Shown one piece after another: positions 18,406 through 27,134 of a stretch of DNA of 64,000 bases. Origin of the DNA: Colwellia ponticola (GTDB lineage Bacteria > Pseudomonadota > Gammaproteobacteria > Enterobacterales > Alteromonadaceae); contig NZ_SZVP01000003.1 in NCBI RefSeq assembly GCF_005885605.1, positions 124,001 through 188,000 of the forward strand, in the 5' to 3' direction. Position numbers and translations under genes: made by a program. A model generated the notes under the pieces. The model worked only from the letters and a program-made list of their open reading frames with translations, searched no databases and was not told the origin of the DNA. Within the stretch, counting starts at the first letter, position 1; every line of letters begins with the position of its first letter.

Positions 18406-18940
18406 GTTTCAATAAGTCTTTTTTACGTTCTTTTATTTTTTTTATTGGGTTACCTACGTAGATGGACCACTCTTTGCAGTCAGTATTAACAAGACTTAAT
18501 GCTCCAACTGCGACACCATCTTTTACCTGAACTCCAGGTAACACAACACAACCACAACCAATAATGACATGTTTACCAATATACACATCTTGATGGCTTA
18601 CATTTGTGTAACAAGGTGGAATTGTTGGATTTGTCATTGCACCACCAGAGTAATCATCATTACTTGAATAGATAGAAACTCTTGATGATATATTAGAGAA
18701 ATTACTTAGCTGTATTTTTCCGGAACCGATTAACGAAGAATAAATTGCTATATGAACATTCTCGCCTATTTCGATCCCTCCCTCTCCAGCAGAGAGCACT
18801 ACAAAATCATCAATTCTAGTATTGTTGCCGATAGATATTCTTCCATGGCCATAAATACTCGCTTTTTTTGAAATTGACACATTATCACCGAGCTTGTTAA
18901 ACCCTAATTTTTCTAACTCTTCTATTGTGTAAAAACTCAT
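18383..18940 (-). CDS. Hexapeptide-repeat acyltransferase
   Basis: A 185-aa left-handed beta-helix acyltransferase with repeats from about residue 20 to 165, including IGNNTRIDDFVVLSAG, IGKHVIIGCGCVVLPGV and VGNPIKKIKERK at the C-terminus. It overlaps the VioA-like aminotransferase gene by 4 nt. It is therefore a good candidate to N-acetylate the amino sugar made by that enzyme (VioB/FdtC-like role), but an O-acetyltransferase acting on the finished glycan is also possible. The family is clear and the substrate is inferred. Confidence 0.78.
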   Translation of the reverse strand: MSFYTIEELEKLGFNKLGDNVSISKKASIYGHGRISIGNNTRIDDFVVLSAGEGGIEIGENVHIAIYSSLIGSGKIQLSNFSNISSRVSIYSSNDDYSGGAMTNPTIPPCYTNVSHQDVYIGKHVIIGCGCVVLPGVQVKDGVAVGALSLVNTDCKEWSIYVGNPIKKIKERKKDLLKLEVKYKE

Positions 18941-20028
18941 TTAAAACTACCTAGCGATTCACATATTAATTTCACAATAAGATCAATATCATCAATCACC
19001 ATATAAAAATGCAACGGTAAGCATAAAATAGTTTGTGATAACTCTTGGCTATTATTGCTTGATAACACTTTTTGCTCCTTGAACACCATATCCAATGAAG
19101 GAGAGAAATACTGCCGACATTGTATTTCATTGTTTTTCAAGGTGCTTTCAACTAAAACTCGTTCCTCTATGCTCTTTAAATTAATTGGCATATAAGCGCC
19201 GTTAAAGTTAGCCCCATCATGCCATTTAGGCATTTCAACAATACATTTTAATCCCTCTCTGTAAGCACTAAACAAGTTACTTCTATGTTCTATTATAGCC
19301 TCAACATCATCCAGTATTGTTAAGCCAACAGCACACTGATATTCATTAAGTTTTGCATTAATACCCGCTTCAGTAATATTGCCTTTTTCATCTATTCCAA
19401 AGTTGATCAGTCGCTTAGCTCGCTCAAAATCAGCTTTATGCTTAAAAACAATAGCCCCACCTTCAACGGTATGAAATACTTTAGTAGCATGAAAACTTAG
19501 CGTACTAGCATCACCAAAACTGAGAACAGATTTATCACCGATATTGACGCCAAAAGCATGAGCTGCATCATAAATAATATTTATTTTATTTTTTCCAGCT
19601 AAGTCATCAAATTTCTCTACATCACAAGGATTACCATATACGTGCGTTGCGACAATGGTATCAATATCTAAATTTGCATCCAAAGCTTGTTGTGCTTTTT
19701 GTGGGCATAAATTATAAGTTTGTTTATCGATATCACTAAAAGAGGTTTCGATATTTTGCCATATCAATGAACTCGCTGTAGCAACAAAGCTAAAAGGTGT
19801 TGTTAATGCACTTTTTACATTCAGTGCTTTATAGGCGATTTGTAACGCCAGTGTACCATTAGATACTAGCAATAAATTTTCTACGCCTAAGTATACCTCT
19901 AAGCGTTTTGTTAACTGTTGATGTAGCGGGCCAAAATTTGTATACCAACCACTCTCATTAACTTGTGCTAAGTATTGAGTCAATTTGTCCAAATTAGGCT
20001 TAATAGGCTGATTTAAATTAATTGTCAC
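18937..20028 (-). CDS. dTDP-4-keto-6-deoxyhexose aminotransferase, VioA-like
   Basis: A 363-aa DegT/DnrJ family PLP enzyme. PLP lysine K183 lies in FHATKVFHTVEGG, cofactor Asp D154 in YDAAHAFG, and THVYGNPCD is at 128-136. These signatures and the direct neighbourhood of rmlA and rmlB, with no keto-isomerase gene, suggest amination of dTDP-4-keto-6-deoxyglucose at C4, giving dTDP-4-amino-4,6-dideoxy-glucose or the galactose epimer. The start is GTG, supported by an AGGA ribosome site about 6 nt upstream. Configuration at C4 cannot be read from sequence. Confidence 0.85.
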   Translation of the reverse strand: MTINLNQPIKPNLDKLTQYLAQVNESGWYTNFGPLHQQLTKRLEVYLGVENLLLVSNGTLALQIAYKALNVKSALTTPFSFVATASSLIWQNIETSFSDIDKQTYNLCPQKAQQALDANLDIDTIVATHVYGNPCDVEKFDDLAGKNKINIIYDAAHAFGVNIGDKSVLSFGDASTLSFHATKVFHTVEGGAIVFKHKADFERAKRLINFGIDEKGNITEAGINAKLNEYQCAVGLTILDDVEAIIEHRSNLFSAYREGLKCIVEMPKWHDGANFNGAYMPINLKSIEERVLVESTLKNNEIQCRQYFSPSLDMVFKEQKVLSSNNSQELSQTILCLPLHFYMVIDDIDLIVKLICESLGSFK

Positions 20029-20039
20029 TTTATTTCCTA

Positions 20040-20906
20040 CTATTCAGTTATCAAGCTGATTAAATACTGCCCATAACTATTTTTCATCATAGGTTTGGCA
20101 AGCTCTTTTAATTCAGGCGCCGACAACCAACCATTATTAAACGCGATCTCTTCTAAACAAGCTATTTTAAAGCCTTGTCGATGCTCTATTGTTTGTACAA
20201 ACTGCCCAGCTTCAAGCAATGACTCATGTGTACCTGTATCTAACCAAGCAAAGCCACGCCCGAGCATTTCTACACCTAGCTCACCTTTTTCGAGATAGGC
20301 GTTATTAATGCAGGTTATCTCCAGTTCACCACGTTCAGAGGGCTTGATTGATTTTGCAATTTCAACCACCTTGTTATCGTAAAAATATAATCCTGTTACG
20401 GCATAATTTGATTTTGGATTTTTTGGTTTCTCTTCAATAGATAATGCTTTCATATTTTCATCAAATTCAACAACACCAAATCGCTCAGGGTCTTTTACTT
20501 GATAACCAAAAACTGTTGCACCTTTTCGTTTTTTAGAGGCGTTAATAAGCTTTGGAGAAAATCCTTGCCCATAGAAAACATTATCACCTAACACTAAACA
20601 AACATTATCATCACCAATAAATTCTTCACCAATTATAAATGCTTGCGCTAAGCCATCAGGAGTTGGTTGAACTTCGTAGCTAATGTTTATACCAAACTGA
20701 GTTCCATCACCTAATAAGCGTTGGTAACCGCTAATATCATCAGGCGTCGATATGATTAATATATCTTGGATACCTGCAAGCATAAGTACTGATATTGGGT
20801 AAAAAATCATAGGTTTATCATAAATAGGTAATAGCTGCTTAGATACGCCTTTCGTTATTGGGTAAAGTCGAGTTCCTGAGCCACCTGCGAGTACAATGCC
20901 TTTCAT
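20040..20906 (-). CDS. rmlA: Glucose-1-phosphate thymidylyltransferase
   Basis: Makes dTDP-glucose from dTTP and glucose-1-phosphate. The nucleotide-binding signature GGSGTRLYP near the N-terminus continues into [23 protein letters not shown] and [20 protein letters not shown] follow. Length is 288 aa from the chosen ATG at 20906, which has a good AGGTGG site and lies 1 nt after the rmlB stop. An upstream in-frame GTG at 20915 is less likely. With RmlB it feeds the VioA-like aminotransferase; rmlC and rmlD are absent, so rhamnose is not the end product of this locus. Confidence 0.95.
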   Translation of the reverse strand: MKGIVLAGGSGTRLYPITKGVSKQLLPIYDKPMIFYPISVLMLAGIQDILIISTPDDISGYQRLLGDGTQFGINISYEVQPTPDGLAQAFIIGEEFIGDDNVCLVLGDNVFYGQGFSPKLINASKKRKGATVFGYQVKDPERFGVVEFDENMKALSIEEKPKNPKSNYAVTGLYFYDNKVVEIAKSIKPSERGELEITCINNAYLEKGELGVEMLGRGFAWLDTGTHESLLEAGQFVQTIEHRQGFKIACLEEIAFNNGWLSAPELKELAKPMMKNSYGQYLISLITE

Positions 20907-20907
20907 A

Positions 20908-21954
20908 TTATCCACCTAAACGTTCACGTTGATATGAGCCATCTTGCACTCGTTTACACCACTCACTATTTGCTAAATACCATTCGACTGTCTTTCTTAG
21001 TCCAGTTTCAAAGGTTTCCACGGGAACCCAGTTCAACTCTTTTTCAATTTTATCTGCATCAATGGCGTAGCGCATATCATGCCCTGGTCTGTCTTTAACA
21101 AAAATAATTTGTTCTTTGTAGTCTGCTTGTTGTGGAACTAATTCATTTAAAATTTCACAAATAGCTTTAACAACATCAATATTTGCTTTTTCGTTATGAC
21201 CACCAATATTATATGTTTCACCAACTTTTCCTTTGGTAGCAACTAAATATAATGCTCTAGCATGATCTTCAACATACAACCAATCACGTATTTGTTGACC
21301 ATCACCATAAATAGGTAATGCCTTACCGTCTAATGCATTTAATATCATTAAGGGTATTAATTTTTCAGGGAAATGGTAAGGGCCGTAATTATTCGAACAA
21401 TTAGTAATTACTGTTGGTAAGCCATAGGTTCTTTGCCAAGCTCTAACCAAATGATCACTTGATGCTTTAGATGCAGAATAAGGGCTACTTGGTGCATAAG
21501 AAGTATCTTCTGTAAATAAATCTTCAGGGCCATCTAAATCGCCATAAACTTCGTCAGTGGAAATATGATGAAAACGAAATGCTGACTTTTCCTGTTCGTT
21601 TAATGTTAACCAATATTTACGGCTTGCTTCTAATAACGTATAAGTACCTACGATATTGGTTTGAATAAACTCACCTGGGCCATCTATTGAGCGGTCAACG
21701 TGTGACTCTGCTGCTAAGTGCATAATTACATCAGGTTTATATTTCGATAATACACGGTCTAACTCAGCTCGGTTGCAAATATCAACTTGTTCAAAGTTAT
21801 AACGTTCATTACCTTCTACTTCTACTAATGACTCTAAATTACCCGCATAAGTAAGTTTATCTACATTAATTACAGAATCTGATGTATTTTGGATAATATG
21901 GCGAATAACAGCAGATCCGATAAAGCCTGCGCCACCTGTGACTAATATTTTCAT
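20908..21954 (-). CDS. rmlB: dTDP-glucose 4,6-dehydratase
   Basis: A 348-aa extended SDR enzyme making dTDP-4-keto-6-deoxyglucose. The NAD-binding GGAGFIGS is at residues 7-14, [11 protein letters not shown] at 79-89, catalytic D134-E135 in STDEVYGD, and Y159-x3-K163 in YSASK. It is the first clear gene of the polysaccharide transcription unit, with an AAGG ribosome site just upstream. The promoter should lie in the 464 nt between it and the beta-CASP nuclease gene; no ops or JUMPstart element could be recognised there. Confidence 0.96.
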   Translation of the reverse strand: MKILVTGGAGFIGSAVIRHIIQNTSDSVINVDKLTYAGNLESLVEVEGNERYNFEQVDICNRAELDRVLSKYKPDVIMHLAAESHVDRSIDGPGEFIQTNIVGTYTLLEASRKYWLTLNEQEKSAFRFHHISTDEVYGDLDGPEDLFTEDTSYAPSSPYSASKASSDHLVRAWQRTYGLPTVITNCSNNYGPYHFPEKLIPLMILNALDGKALPIYGDGQQIRDWLYVEDHARALYLVATKGKVGETYNIGGHNEKANIDVVKAICEILNELVPQQADYKEQIIFVKDRPGHDMRYAIDADKIEKELNWVPVETFETGLRKTVEWYLANSEWCKRVQDGSYQRERLGG

Positions 21955-22094
21955 TGGATAAACCTTACGTTATTATTAAAATTTTTCACAAAATTCATTG
22001 CTTACATTAATATGCGATAGCATAAACATGAATTTCAAAGTATTTAAGTCTTCGTTTCAGAGAGATAAATAGAATCTTTTATTAAGCATCCGAC

Positions 22095-22217
22095 TTATAA
22101 AATATAATTATTTAATTTGAAGGCTTGTAACCTTATTTCTATGGCTACTGGGGTGAAAAGTTTTATTGCAAGTAATGCGAAGAAGAATGCGGTGATGCCT
22201 GTAGCTAGAATATACAT
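22095..22217 (-). pseudogene. Possible N-terminal relic of a WecA/MraY-type transferase
   Basis: A 40-codon reading frame in the gap before rmlB. Its first thirty residues form one membrane helix (MYILATGITAFFFALLAIKL, then FTPVAIEIRL). This resembles the N-terminus of WecA/MraY-type phosphoglycosyl transferases, which continue into a VDKP motif. Here the similarity stops at that point and the frame ends ten codons later. A GAGG-like site lies about 17 nt upstream. It may mark the edge of an exchanged polysaccharide cassette. A genuine short membrane peptide or chance are alternatives. Confidence 0.35.
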
Positions 22218-22418
22218 AGTTGTGTTCCAATAACCTCGCTTAATTGCCTTTAGTAAAGGCTTTTAAAATCAATAAAATATAGTTTGAAATAGCTATTTTA
22301 CTAATTAATTAGCTTGTCCCTTATTTAATAATTATTTTCCATTTTACGACGAGCGAGATTATACGTGTATTTATAAATTATTGCAGCAAGATTTATTATT
22401 TTTATTAGTGCTTAATTT

Positions 22419-23885
22419 TCACAACCCTATCTCGATTAACGCATTAGGTAATAATTGCTGGTATTGCTTTTTTAATATGGCTTTAGCTGCTTCATCACCG
22501 TGCACAATTAAAATATGTGTTGGTTTAATACGCATGCGTTTAACAAAGTTAATTAACCCTTGTTGGTCAGCATGGGCTGAGTAGCCACTAATGATGTGGG
22601 CGGTGGCTGCAATGGTAATTTTTTTACCGTCAATATAAACATAACCGCCAGCTTTGCTCTTTGCTAGATTATGTTTTGGCGCGTATTTTTGAATATCTCG
22701 CCCGAGCGTACCTTGCGCTTGATAGCCAACAAATAAAATATCTGCTGTTTGGTCAGGTAAAAATTGTTTTAGGTAATTGACTATGCGGCCGCCGCTACAC
22801 ATGCCACTGGCGGCGATAACTATTGCCGGTTTGTTTCTTTGGGCTAGGTAGTCAACTGTTTGTATATGCTCTTGATGAGAGTTTACCGTGTAAAGTTGTT
22901 CAAAGCTTAATGGGTGGCGACCAGCGCTAAGTGTTTTTTTAGCTTCGTTATCCCACAGTTCTTTAAAGTTATTGTATTGCTCGGTAAATTTAGCGGCCAT
23001 GGGTGAGTCAACAATAATGTCAATATTTTGCCAAAAGCTGTTTTTATGTTGTTTTTTTTGATGATGGATTATGTTTTCTAATTCGTAAAGCAGCTCTTGC
23101 GTGCGGCCAATACTAAAGGCAGGGATAAGTACTACACCATTGTCTTTTACCGCTTTTTCTATAATATTTTTCAAGTTTTTAGTGCGTGATTTTCTGCTTT
23201 GATGATTTTTATCACCATAAGTAGATTCTATTACTAGGGTATCGGCACGATATGGGCTTTTAGGCGCGGGTAATAATGGTGCGTAAGGCGCACCTAAATC
23301 GCCAGAAAATACCACTCGATGTTTTTTGGTTTTAGTGTTATTTGCTGTTGGTGTGGTTAGTTCAATTTCTACATAGGCCGATCCTAAGATATGCCCTGCT
23401 ACTTGAAATTTTATTTTGGCTGTGCTTTTTGTTTTGACCTGAGAGCTTAACTGGGTGCTTAATGAGTTTACCGGTTGCCATTTTTTATATTCAACGCCAA
23501 CAAGTTGGTTATTCAATAATTTCAAACAGGCTTGAATAATAGATTGATTACGGGTTACGCCGACTTTAAGTGCATCTTCAATCACCAATGGTAGTAATGC
23601 CGCGGTTGCTATGGTGGCGTAAATAGGGCCTTTGAATCCAGCGGCAAGTAGATAAGGAATACGACCGACGTGGTCTATATGACAATGGGTAACAATTAGC
23701 GCTTTTACTGTGCTGATATCAAAGTCTATGGCTAGGTTTGCTTCAATATCATCATTGTTGGTGTGGTCTTTTTCTGTGCCTTGAAACAGACCACAGTCTA
23801 TTAGCACTGAGTTATGGTTGTCGATATGAAGTTGGTGGCATGAGCCTGTTACGCCATTTACTGCTCCGTGATGTTGAATGCGCAT
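22419..23885 (-). CDS. MBL-fold beta-CASP family ribonuclease-like protein
   Basis: A 488-aa metallo-beta-lactamase-fold protein. The zinc site THCHIDHVG supplies H67, H69, D71 and H72; further ligand regions are FSGDLG and the beta-CASP motifs near VIAASGMCSGGR and IVHGDEAAK at the C-terminus. The beta-CASP and RNA-specificity segments place it with predicted RNA exonucleases or mRNA-processing-type nucleases of bacteria. It is transcribed in the same direction as the polysaccharide genes but separated by a long gap, so a link to them is not supported. Its substrate is unknown. Confidence 0.85.
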   Translation of the reverse strand: MRIQHHGAVNGVTGSCHQLHIDNHNSVLIDCGLFQGTEKDHTNNDDIEANLAIDFDISTVKALIVTHCHIDHVGRIPYLLAAGFKGPIYATIATAALLPLVIEDALKVGVTRNQSIIQACLKLLNNQLVGVEYKKWQPVNSLSTQLSSQVKTKSTAKIKFQVAGHILGSAYVEIELTTPTANNTKTKKHRVVFSGDLGAPYAPLLPAPKSPYRADTLVIESTYGDKNHQSRKSRTKNLKNIIEKAVKDNGVVLIPAFSIGRTQELLYELENIIHHQKKQHKNSFWQNIDIIVDSPMAAKFTEQYNNFKELWDNEAKKTLSAGRHPLSFEQLYTVNSHQEHIQTVDYLAQRNKPAIVIAASGMCSGGRIVNYLKQFLPDQTADILFVGYQAQGTLGRDIQKYAPKHNLAKSKAGGYVYIDGKKITIAATAHIISGYSAHADQQGLINFVKRMRIKPTHILIVHGDEAAKAILKKQYQQLLPNALIEIGL

Positions 23886-23992
23886 AGCCAGTCCTTTGTG
23901 TTGGTGTTAATAGTATTATAATAGTTAATTTTCGCGGTAATGCTCGGTAAAAGACTTTTGGGGGATGTTTTAAAAAAAGGTAAAAATAATTA

Positions 23993-24035
23993 TCAACACC
24001 GAGGACACCGAGGCGCTTCGCGCGCACAGAGAAAA
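23993..24035. repeat. Short dispersed repeat with CACCGAGG direct repeats
   Basis: The sequence contains CACCGAGGACACCGAGG followed by GCTTCGCGCGCACAGAGAAAA. Related inverted copies with CCTCGGTG occur near 190 and 1780. It is unrelated to the GTAG palindromes but lies next to them in two places, so both families accumulate in the same gaps. Function unknown. Confidence 0.6.
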
Positions 24036-24051
24036 TTATTTAAAAGGTAGT

Positions 24052-24408
24052 TTGACGGCCTAAAGGCCGACCTACAAAAGAGCGTAGGTAATGGTTGTTG
24101 GCGTGTAGGTCGGGGTTTACCCCGTCAAAAATATCAGCAATAGGGTTAGCTTGACGGCCTAAAGGCCGACCTACACAAGAAGGTTCACGCAATCTTCAGT
24201 GATAATGGCACTTTGTAGGTCGGGATTTATCCCGTCAAAAACATCAGCAACCTGATTAGCTTGACGGCCTAAAGGCCGACCTACAAAAGAGCCTAGGTTG
24301 TTGGCGTGTAGGTCGGGGTTTACCCCGTCAGAAATTGTAGGTCGGGATTTATCCCCGTCAAAAACATCAGCAATATGATTAGCTTGACGGCCTAAAGGCC
24401 GACCTACA
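24052..24408. repeat. REP-like array B, eight palindromes
   Basis: Eight 25-bp palindromes start at about 24052(-), 24104(+), 24151(-), 24214(+), 24261(-), 24307(+), 24336(+) and 24384(-). Every minus-orientation copy has the GGCCTAAAGGCC core. Every plus copy has GGGGTTTACCCC or GGGATTTATCCC (one copy has an extra C). Successive copies are held by two spacer types, one containing ATCAGCAA and TTAGC between tails. The array occupies the gap between wzz and the beta-CASP nuclease gene. Confidence 0.93.
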
Positions 24409-24462
24409 CGGGAATACTATGCAAAACCCAGTGATGTTAAAACTGGATCTCCGGAGCTGTAT

Positions 24463-25485
24463 TTATTTTTTAGAGAAGTAACGGATAAGTACAATAAGTA
24501 CTGACAATATACCGCCAAGCATGGTGCCTAGTACTACTATTAAGGCGCGTTTGGGTTTGGCTTTTTCTTCTGGCGCGTTAGCTGGGTCAATGGTTTTTAG
24601 TACATATTCTTTTGATACTTCTGCCAACATAATTGTTTTAGTTTGCTCTTCAATTAGTTGGTAAAATATTGTTTGCATATCAGCTAGTTGAATTTCATTT
24701 AACTTGTTGGTTAAGTAGTTAATACTGCTTTGCGCTTCAAATTTATCTTGCTCGCGCATAGTGATATTAATGTCGTTAACTAACCAGGTTAACCATTGTA
24801 TGGCAATTTCTGGTGAATAATGTTCAATAGCCAAGGTGATCATGCCATTTTCTTTGTCGGTTGTTACCGATAAAACAGCTAAAAAGGCTTTATAAGCTTG
24901 CCACATTGAAGGTTCAGGTTTTTTGGGGGCTTGAACTTCTCTTACCCAGGCTTTAGTTTCTGCATTGTACATTTCATCGTTAATTATTAAGGTATTGGTT
25001 GTAATATCCCAACCTTTGGCGGCCATTAGGGGCACCAGTAATTGATGTTTGCTGATGAAGTTTTCAAGAAAAACCCGTGACTTTAACACTTGCAGTGCTA
25101 AACCGGTTTTGTCAGTGCCGCCACCGCCTAAATTAATGCCTGCAAGGCTAGCTAAGCCACCAAATTGTCCCGCCATTTTACCTAAACCACCAGCTCCGCC
25201 TTGCTCACTTGCCGGAGCTAATAAGGTAGTTGCTTTATAAATGTTAGGTTGTTTTATAGCGTAAACAATTGAAGAGATGGCAAAAATAGCACTAATGGCG
25301 ATGATTATTAGTTTGCCTGACCAGATAGCATGCCACAGTTCAGCTAGGTCTATTTCATCATCTTGATTTTGGCTATTTTGTAACAGTAGTTGTTGCTGAA
25401 GTAATTGTTGTTGTAACAATTGCGCATTGACATCATTGGGTGTTGCTTGAGAGCTCTTATTTAAGGTATCTACTGATTTTGACAC
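24463..25485 (-). CDS. wzz: Wzz-type polysaccharide chain-length determinant
   Basis: A 340-aa inner-membrane co-polymerase. A cytoplasmic N-terminus carries a Gln/Leu-rich stretch (about residues 23-37), then DEIDLAELWHAIWSGK and a first membrane helix (about 53-72). A periplasmic domain with a Gly-rich segment (about 95-124) follows, and a second membrane helix lies near the C-terminus (about 313-336). This two-helix plan with a Pro/Gly-containing second helix is typical of Wzz. It would set the modal length of the glycan built by Wzy. It stands apart from the main locus, bounded on both sides by REP arrays. Confidence 0.88.
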   Translation of the reverse strand: MSKSVDTLNKSSQATPNDVNAQLLQQQLLQQQLLLQNSQNQDDEIDLAELWHAIWSGKLIIIAISAIFAISSIVYAIKQPNIYKATTLLAPASEQGGAGGLGKMAGQFGGLASLAGINLGGGGTDKTGLALQVLKSRVFLENFISKHQLLVPLMAAKGWDITTNTLIINDEMYNAETKAWVREVQAPKKPEPSMWQAYKAFLAVLSVTTDKENGMITLAIEHYSPEIAIQWLTWLVNDINITMREQDKFEAQSSINYLTNKLNEIQLADMQTIFYQLIEEQTKTIMLAEVSKEYVLKTIDPANAPEEKAKPKRALIVVLGTMLGGILSVLIVLIRYFSKK

Positions 25486-25639
25486 TTTTCACCATATCCA
25501 ATTGGCCTTTGTTGATTGTATTAACTGAACAAACAACAATAAAATTTTCGGCATTATACGAATAATATTGACAAAGTGAAAGGGGCAAGTCGTTTGGTGC
25601 GTTTAATAAGATAAACATCAGTTAAAGCGCAAGGGATAA

Positions 25640-26124
25640 TTGTCGCGTAGGTCTGGGTTTAGCTACAATAGGACTGCTTTCTGTAGGTCGGGGTTTAGAT
25701 ACGATAGGACTGGTTTCTGTAGGTCGGGGTTTACCCCGTCAAAAAAATCAACAATATGATTAGCTTGACGGCCTAAAGGCCGACCTACAAAAGCTGCTTA
25801 GCTGGTAGTTTTGCTGTAAATGTAGCTCGGGGTTTAGCTGCAATAGGACTACTTTCTGTAGGTCGGGGTTTAGGTACGATAGGACTGGTTTCTGTAGGTC
25901 GGGGTTTACCCCGTCAAAAAAACATCAGCAATATAATTACCGTGACGGCCTAAAGGCCGACCTACAAAAGAGCGTAGCTGGTAGTTTTGCTGTCAATGTA
26001 GGTCGGGGTTTACCCCGTCAAAAAAATCAACAATATAATTAGCTTGACGGCCTAAAGGCCGACCTACAAAAGCTGCTTAGCTGGTAGTTTTGCTGTAAAT
26101 GTAGGTCGGGGTTTACCCCGTCAA
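25640..26124. repeat. REP-like array C-left, upstream of the RAYT gene
   Basis: Full palindromes lie at about 25719(+), 25765(-), 25893(+), 25942(-), 25997(+), 26044(-) and 26100(+), each 25 bp. Plus copies carry GGGGTTTACCCC and minus copies GGCCTAAAGGCC. Between them are half-copies that keep the GTAG foot and left arm but end in a different 3' sequence containing ATAGGACT (from about 25651, 25682, 25821 and 25858). The last full copy ends 80 nt before the transposase start. Confidence 0.93.
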
Positions 26125-26204
26125 ATAGCTTTATTGGTAATAATAGCTATATTAAACTTAGGTAGTGAGCAAACGGCAGAACTTACAATTTAAAGGATCT
26201 AGTT

Positions 26205-26657
26205 ATGTCATGGAGCGAGTTAAGAAAAGGTCGAATTTCACAAGCACAAGGTGAGTACTTCATTACTTTTAATAGTTATAATAAGCGGCCATACTTTAAT
26301 AATTTCGATTTGGCCTGTTTGTTTTGTCAATATATATCGGTGCATGAAACTAAATATCAGTGTACTTGGCTCACCTGGGTTTTAATGCCCGATCATTTTC
26401 ATGGTTTATTGCGTTTAAATGTTAACGATCCCGGATTATCTCAAGTTGTTGGTGCATTAAGAGGCGCAAGTAGTTTTATTATTACTAAAAAGTTAAATGG
26501 GGATAATAAACTATGGCAACCTTCATTTTATGATCGTGCTTTGCGCATTGAAGATGATAGAAAAAATATAGCGAGATATATTATTGCCAATCCTTTGAGA
26601 AAAAAATTGGTTAACCATATTGGAGATTATCCTTTTTGGAATTCAATATATTTATAA
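26205..26657 (+). CDS. REP-associated tyrosine transposase (RAYT)
   Basis: A 150-aa single-domain Y1/HUH transposase relative. The metal-binding HUH motif is H64-F65-H66 in MPDHFHGLL. The FYDRALR motif holds candidate catalytic Tyr Y109, and ARYIIANP (Y125) is conserved in the family. RAYTs nick single-stranded REP hairpins at a GTAG foot, and the palindromes flanking this gene on both sides have that foot. All motifs are intact, so the protein may be active. It is not bounded by classic IS ends, which fits the domesticated character known for RAYTs. Confidence 0.92.
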   Translation: MSWSELRKGRISQAQGEYFITFNSYNKRPYFNNFDLACLFCQYISVHETKYQCTWLTWVLMPDHFHGLLRLNVNDPGLSQVVGALRGASSFIITKKLNGDNKLWQPSFYDRALRIEDDRKNIARYIIANPLRKKLVNHIGDYPFWNSIYL

Positions 26658-26696
26658 TTAATAAACTTCAAGTTTAGCTGCATAAGAGATATTACC

Positions 26697-27080
26697 GTGA
26701 CGGCCTAAAGGCCGACCTACAAAAGCTGCTTAGCTGATGGTTTCGGTGTCAATGTAGGTCGGGATTTAGCTACGATAGGACTGCTTTCTGTAGGTCGGGG
26801 TTTACCCCGTCAAAAAAATCAACAATATGATTAGCTTGACGGCCTAAAGGCCGACCGACAAAAGCTGCTTAGCTGGTAGTTTTGCTGTAAATGTAGCTCG
26901 GGGTTTACCCCGTCAAAAAACATCAACAATATGATTAGCTTGACGGCCTAAAGGCCGACCTACAAAAGCTGCTTAGCTGGTAGTTTTGCTGTCAATGTAG
27001 GTCGGGATTTACCCCGTCAAATAGCTATCAACAATCATTAAAAAAACGTATTACCGTGACGGCCTAAAGGCCGACCTACA
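26697..27080. repeat. REP-like array C-right, downstream of the RAYT gene
   Basis: Palindromes start at about 26697(-), 26789(+), 26836(-), 26892(+), 26940(-), 26996(+) and 27056(-), plus a half-copy at about 26754. The orientation and stem-type rule is the same as on the other side of the transposase gene. One plus copy has a GGGATTTACCCC core, where the inner pair is mismatched. Spacers containing GCTTAGCTGGTAGTTTTGCT recur between feet. Confidence 0.93.
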
Positions 27081-27134
27081 AAAGAGCGTAGGTTGTGGCT
27101 TTTGCTGTCAATGTACTCGGTAGTGTAATTTTTA

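Noticed and set aside
18383-21954. L-rhamnose pathway
   Set aside because: rmlA and rmlB are present but rmlC and rmlD are absent; the next genes are an aminotransferase and an acyltransferase, pointing to an amino sugar.
24052-27080. Possible CRISPR array because of regularly spaced 25-bp repeats
   Set aside because: Repeats alternate in orientation, the spacers are themselves repeated (two spacer types), and no cas gene is present; the RAYT explains the pattern better.
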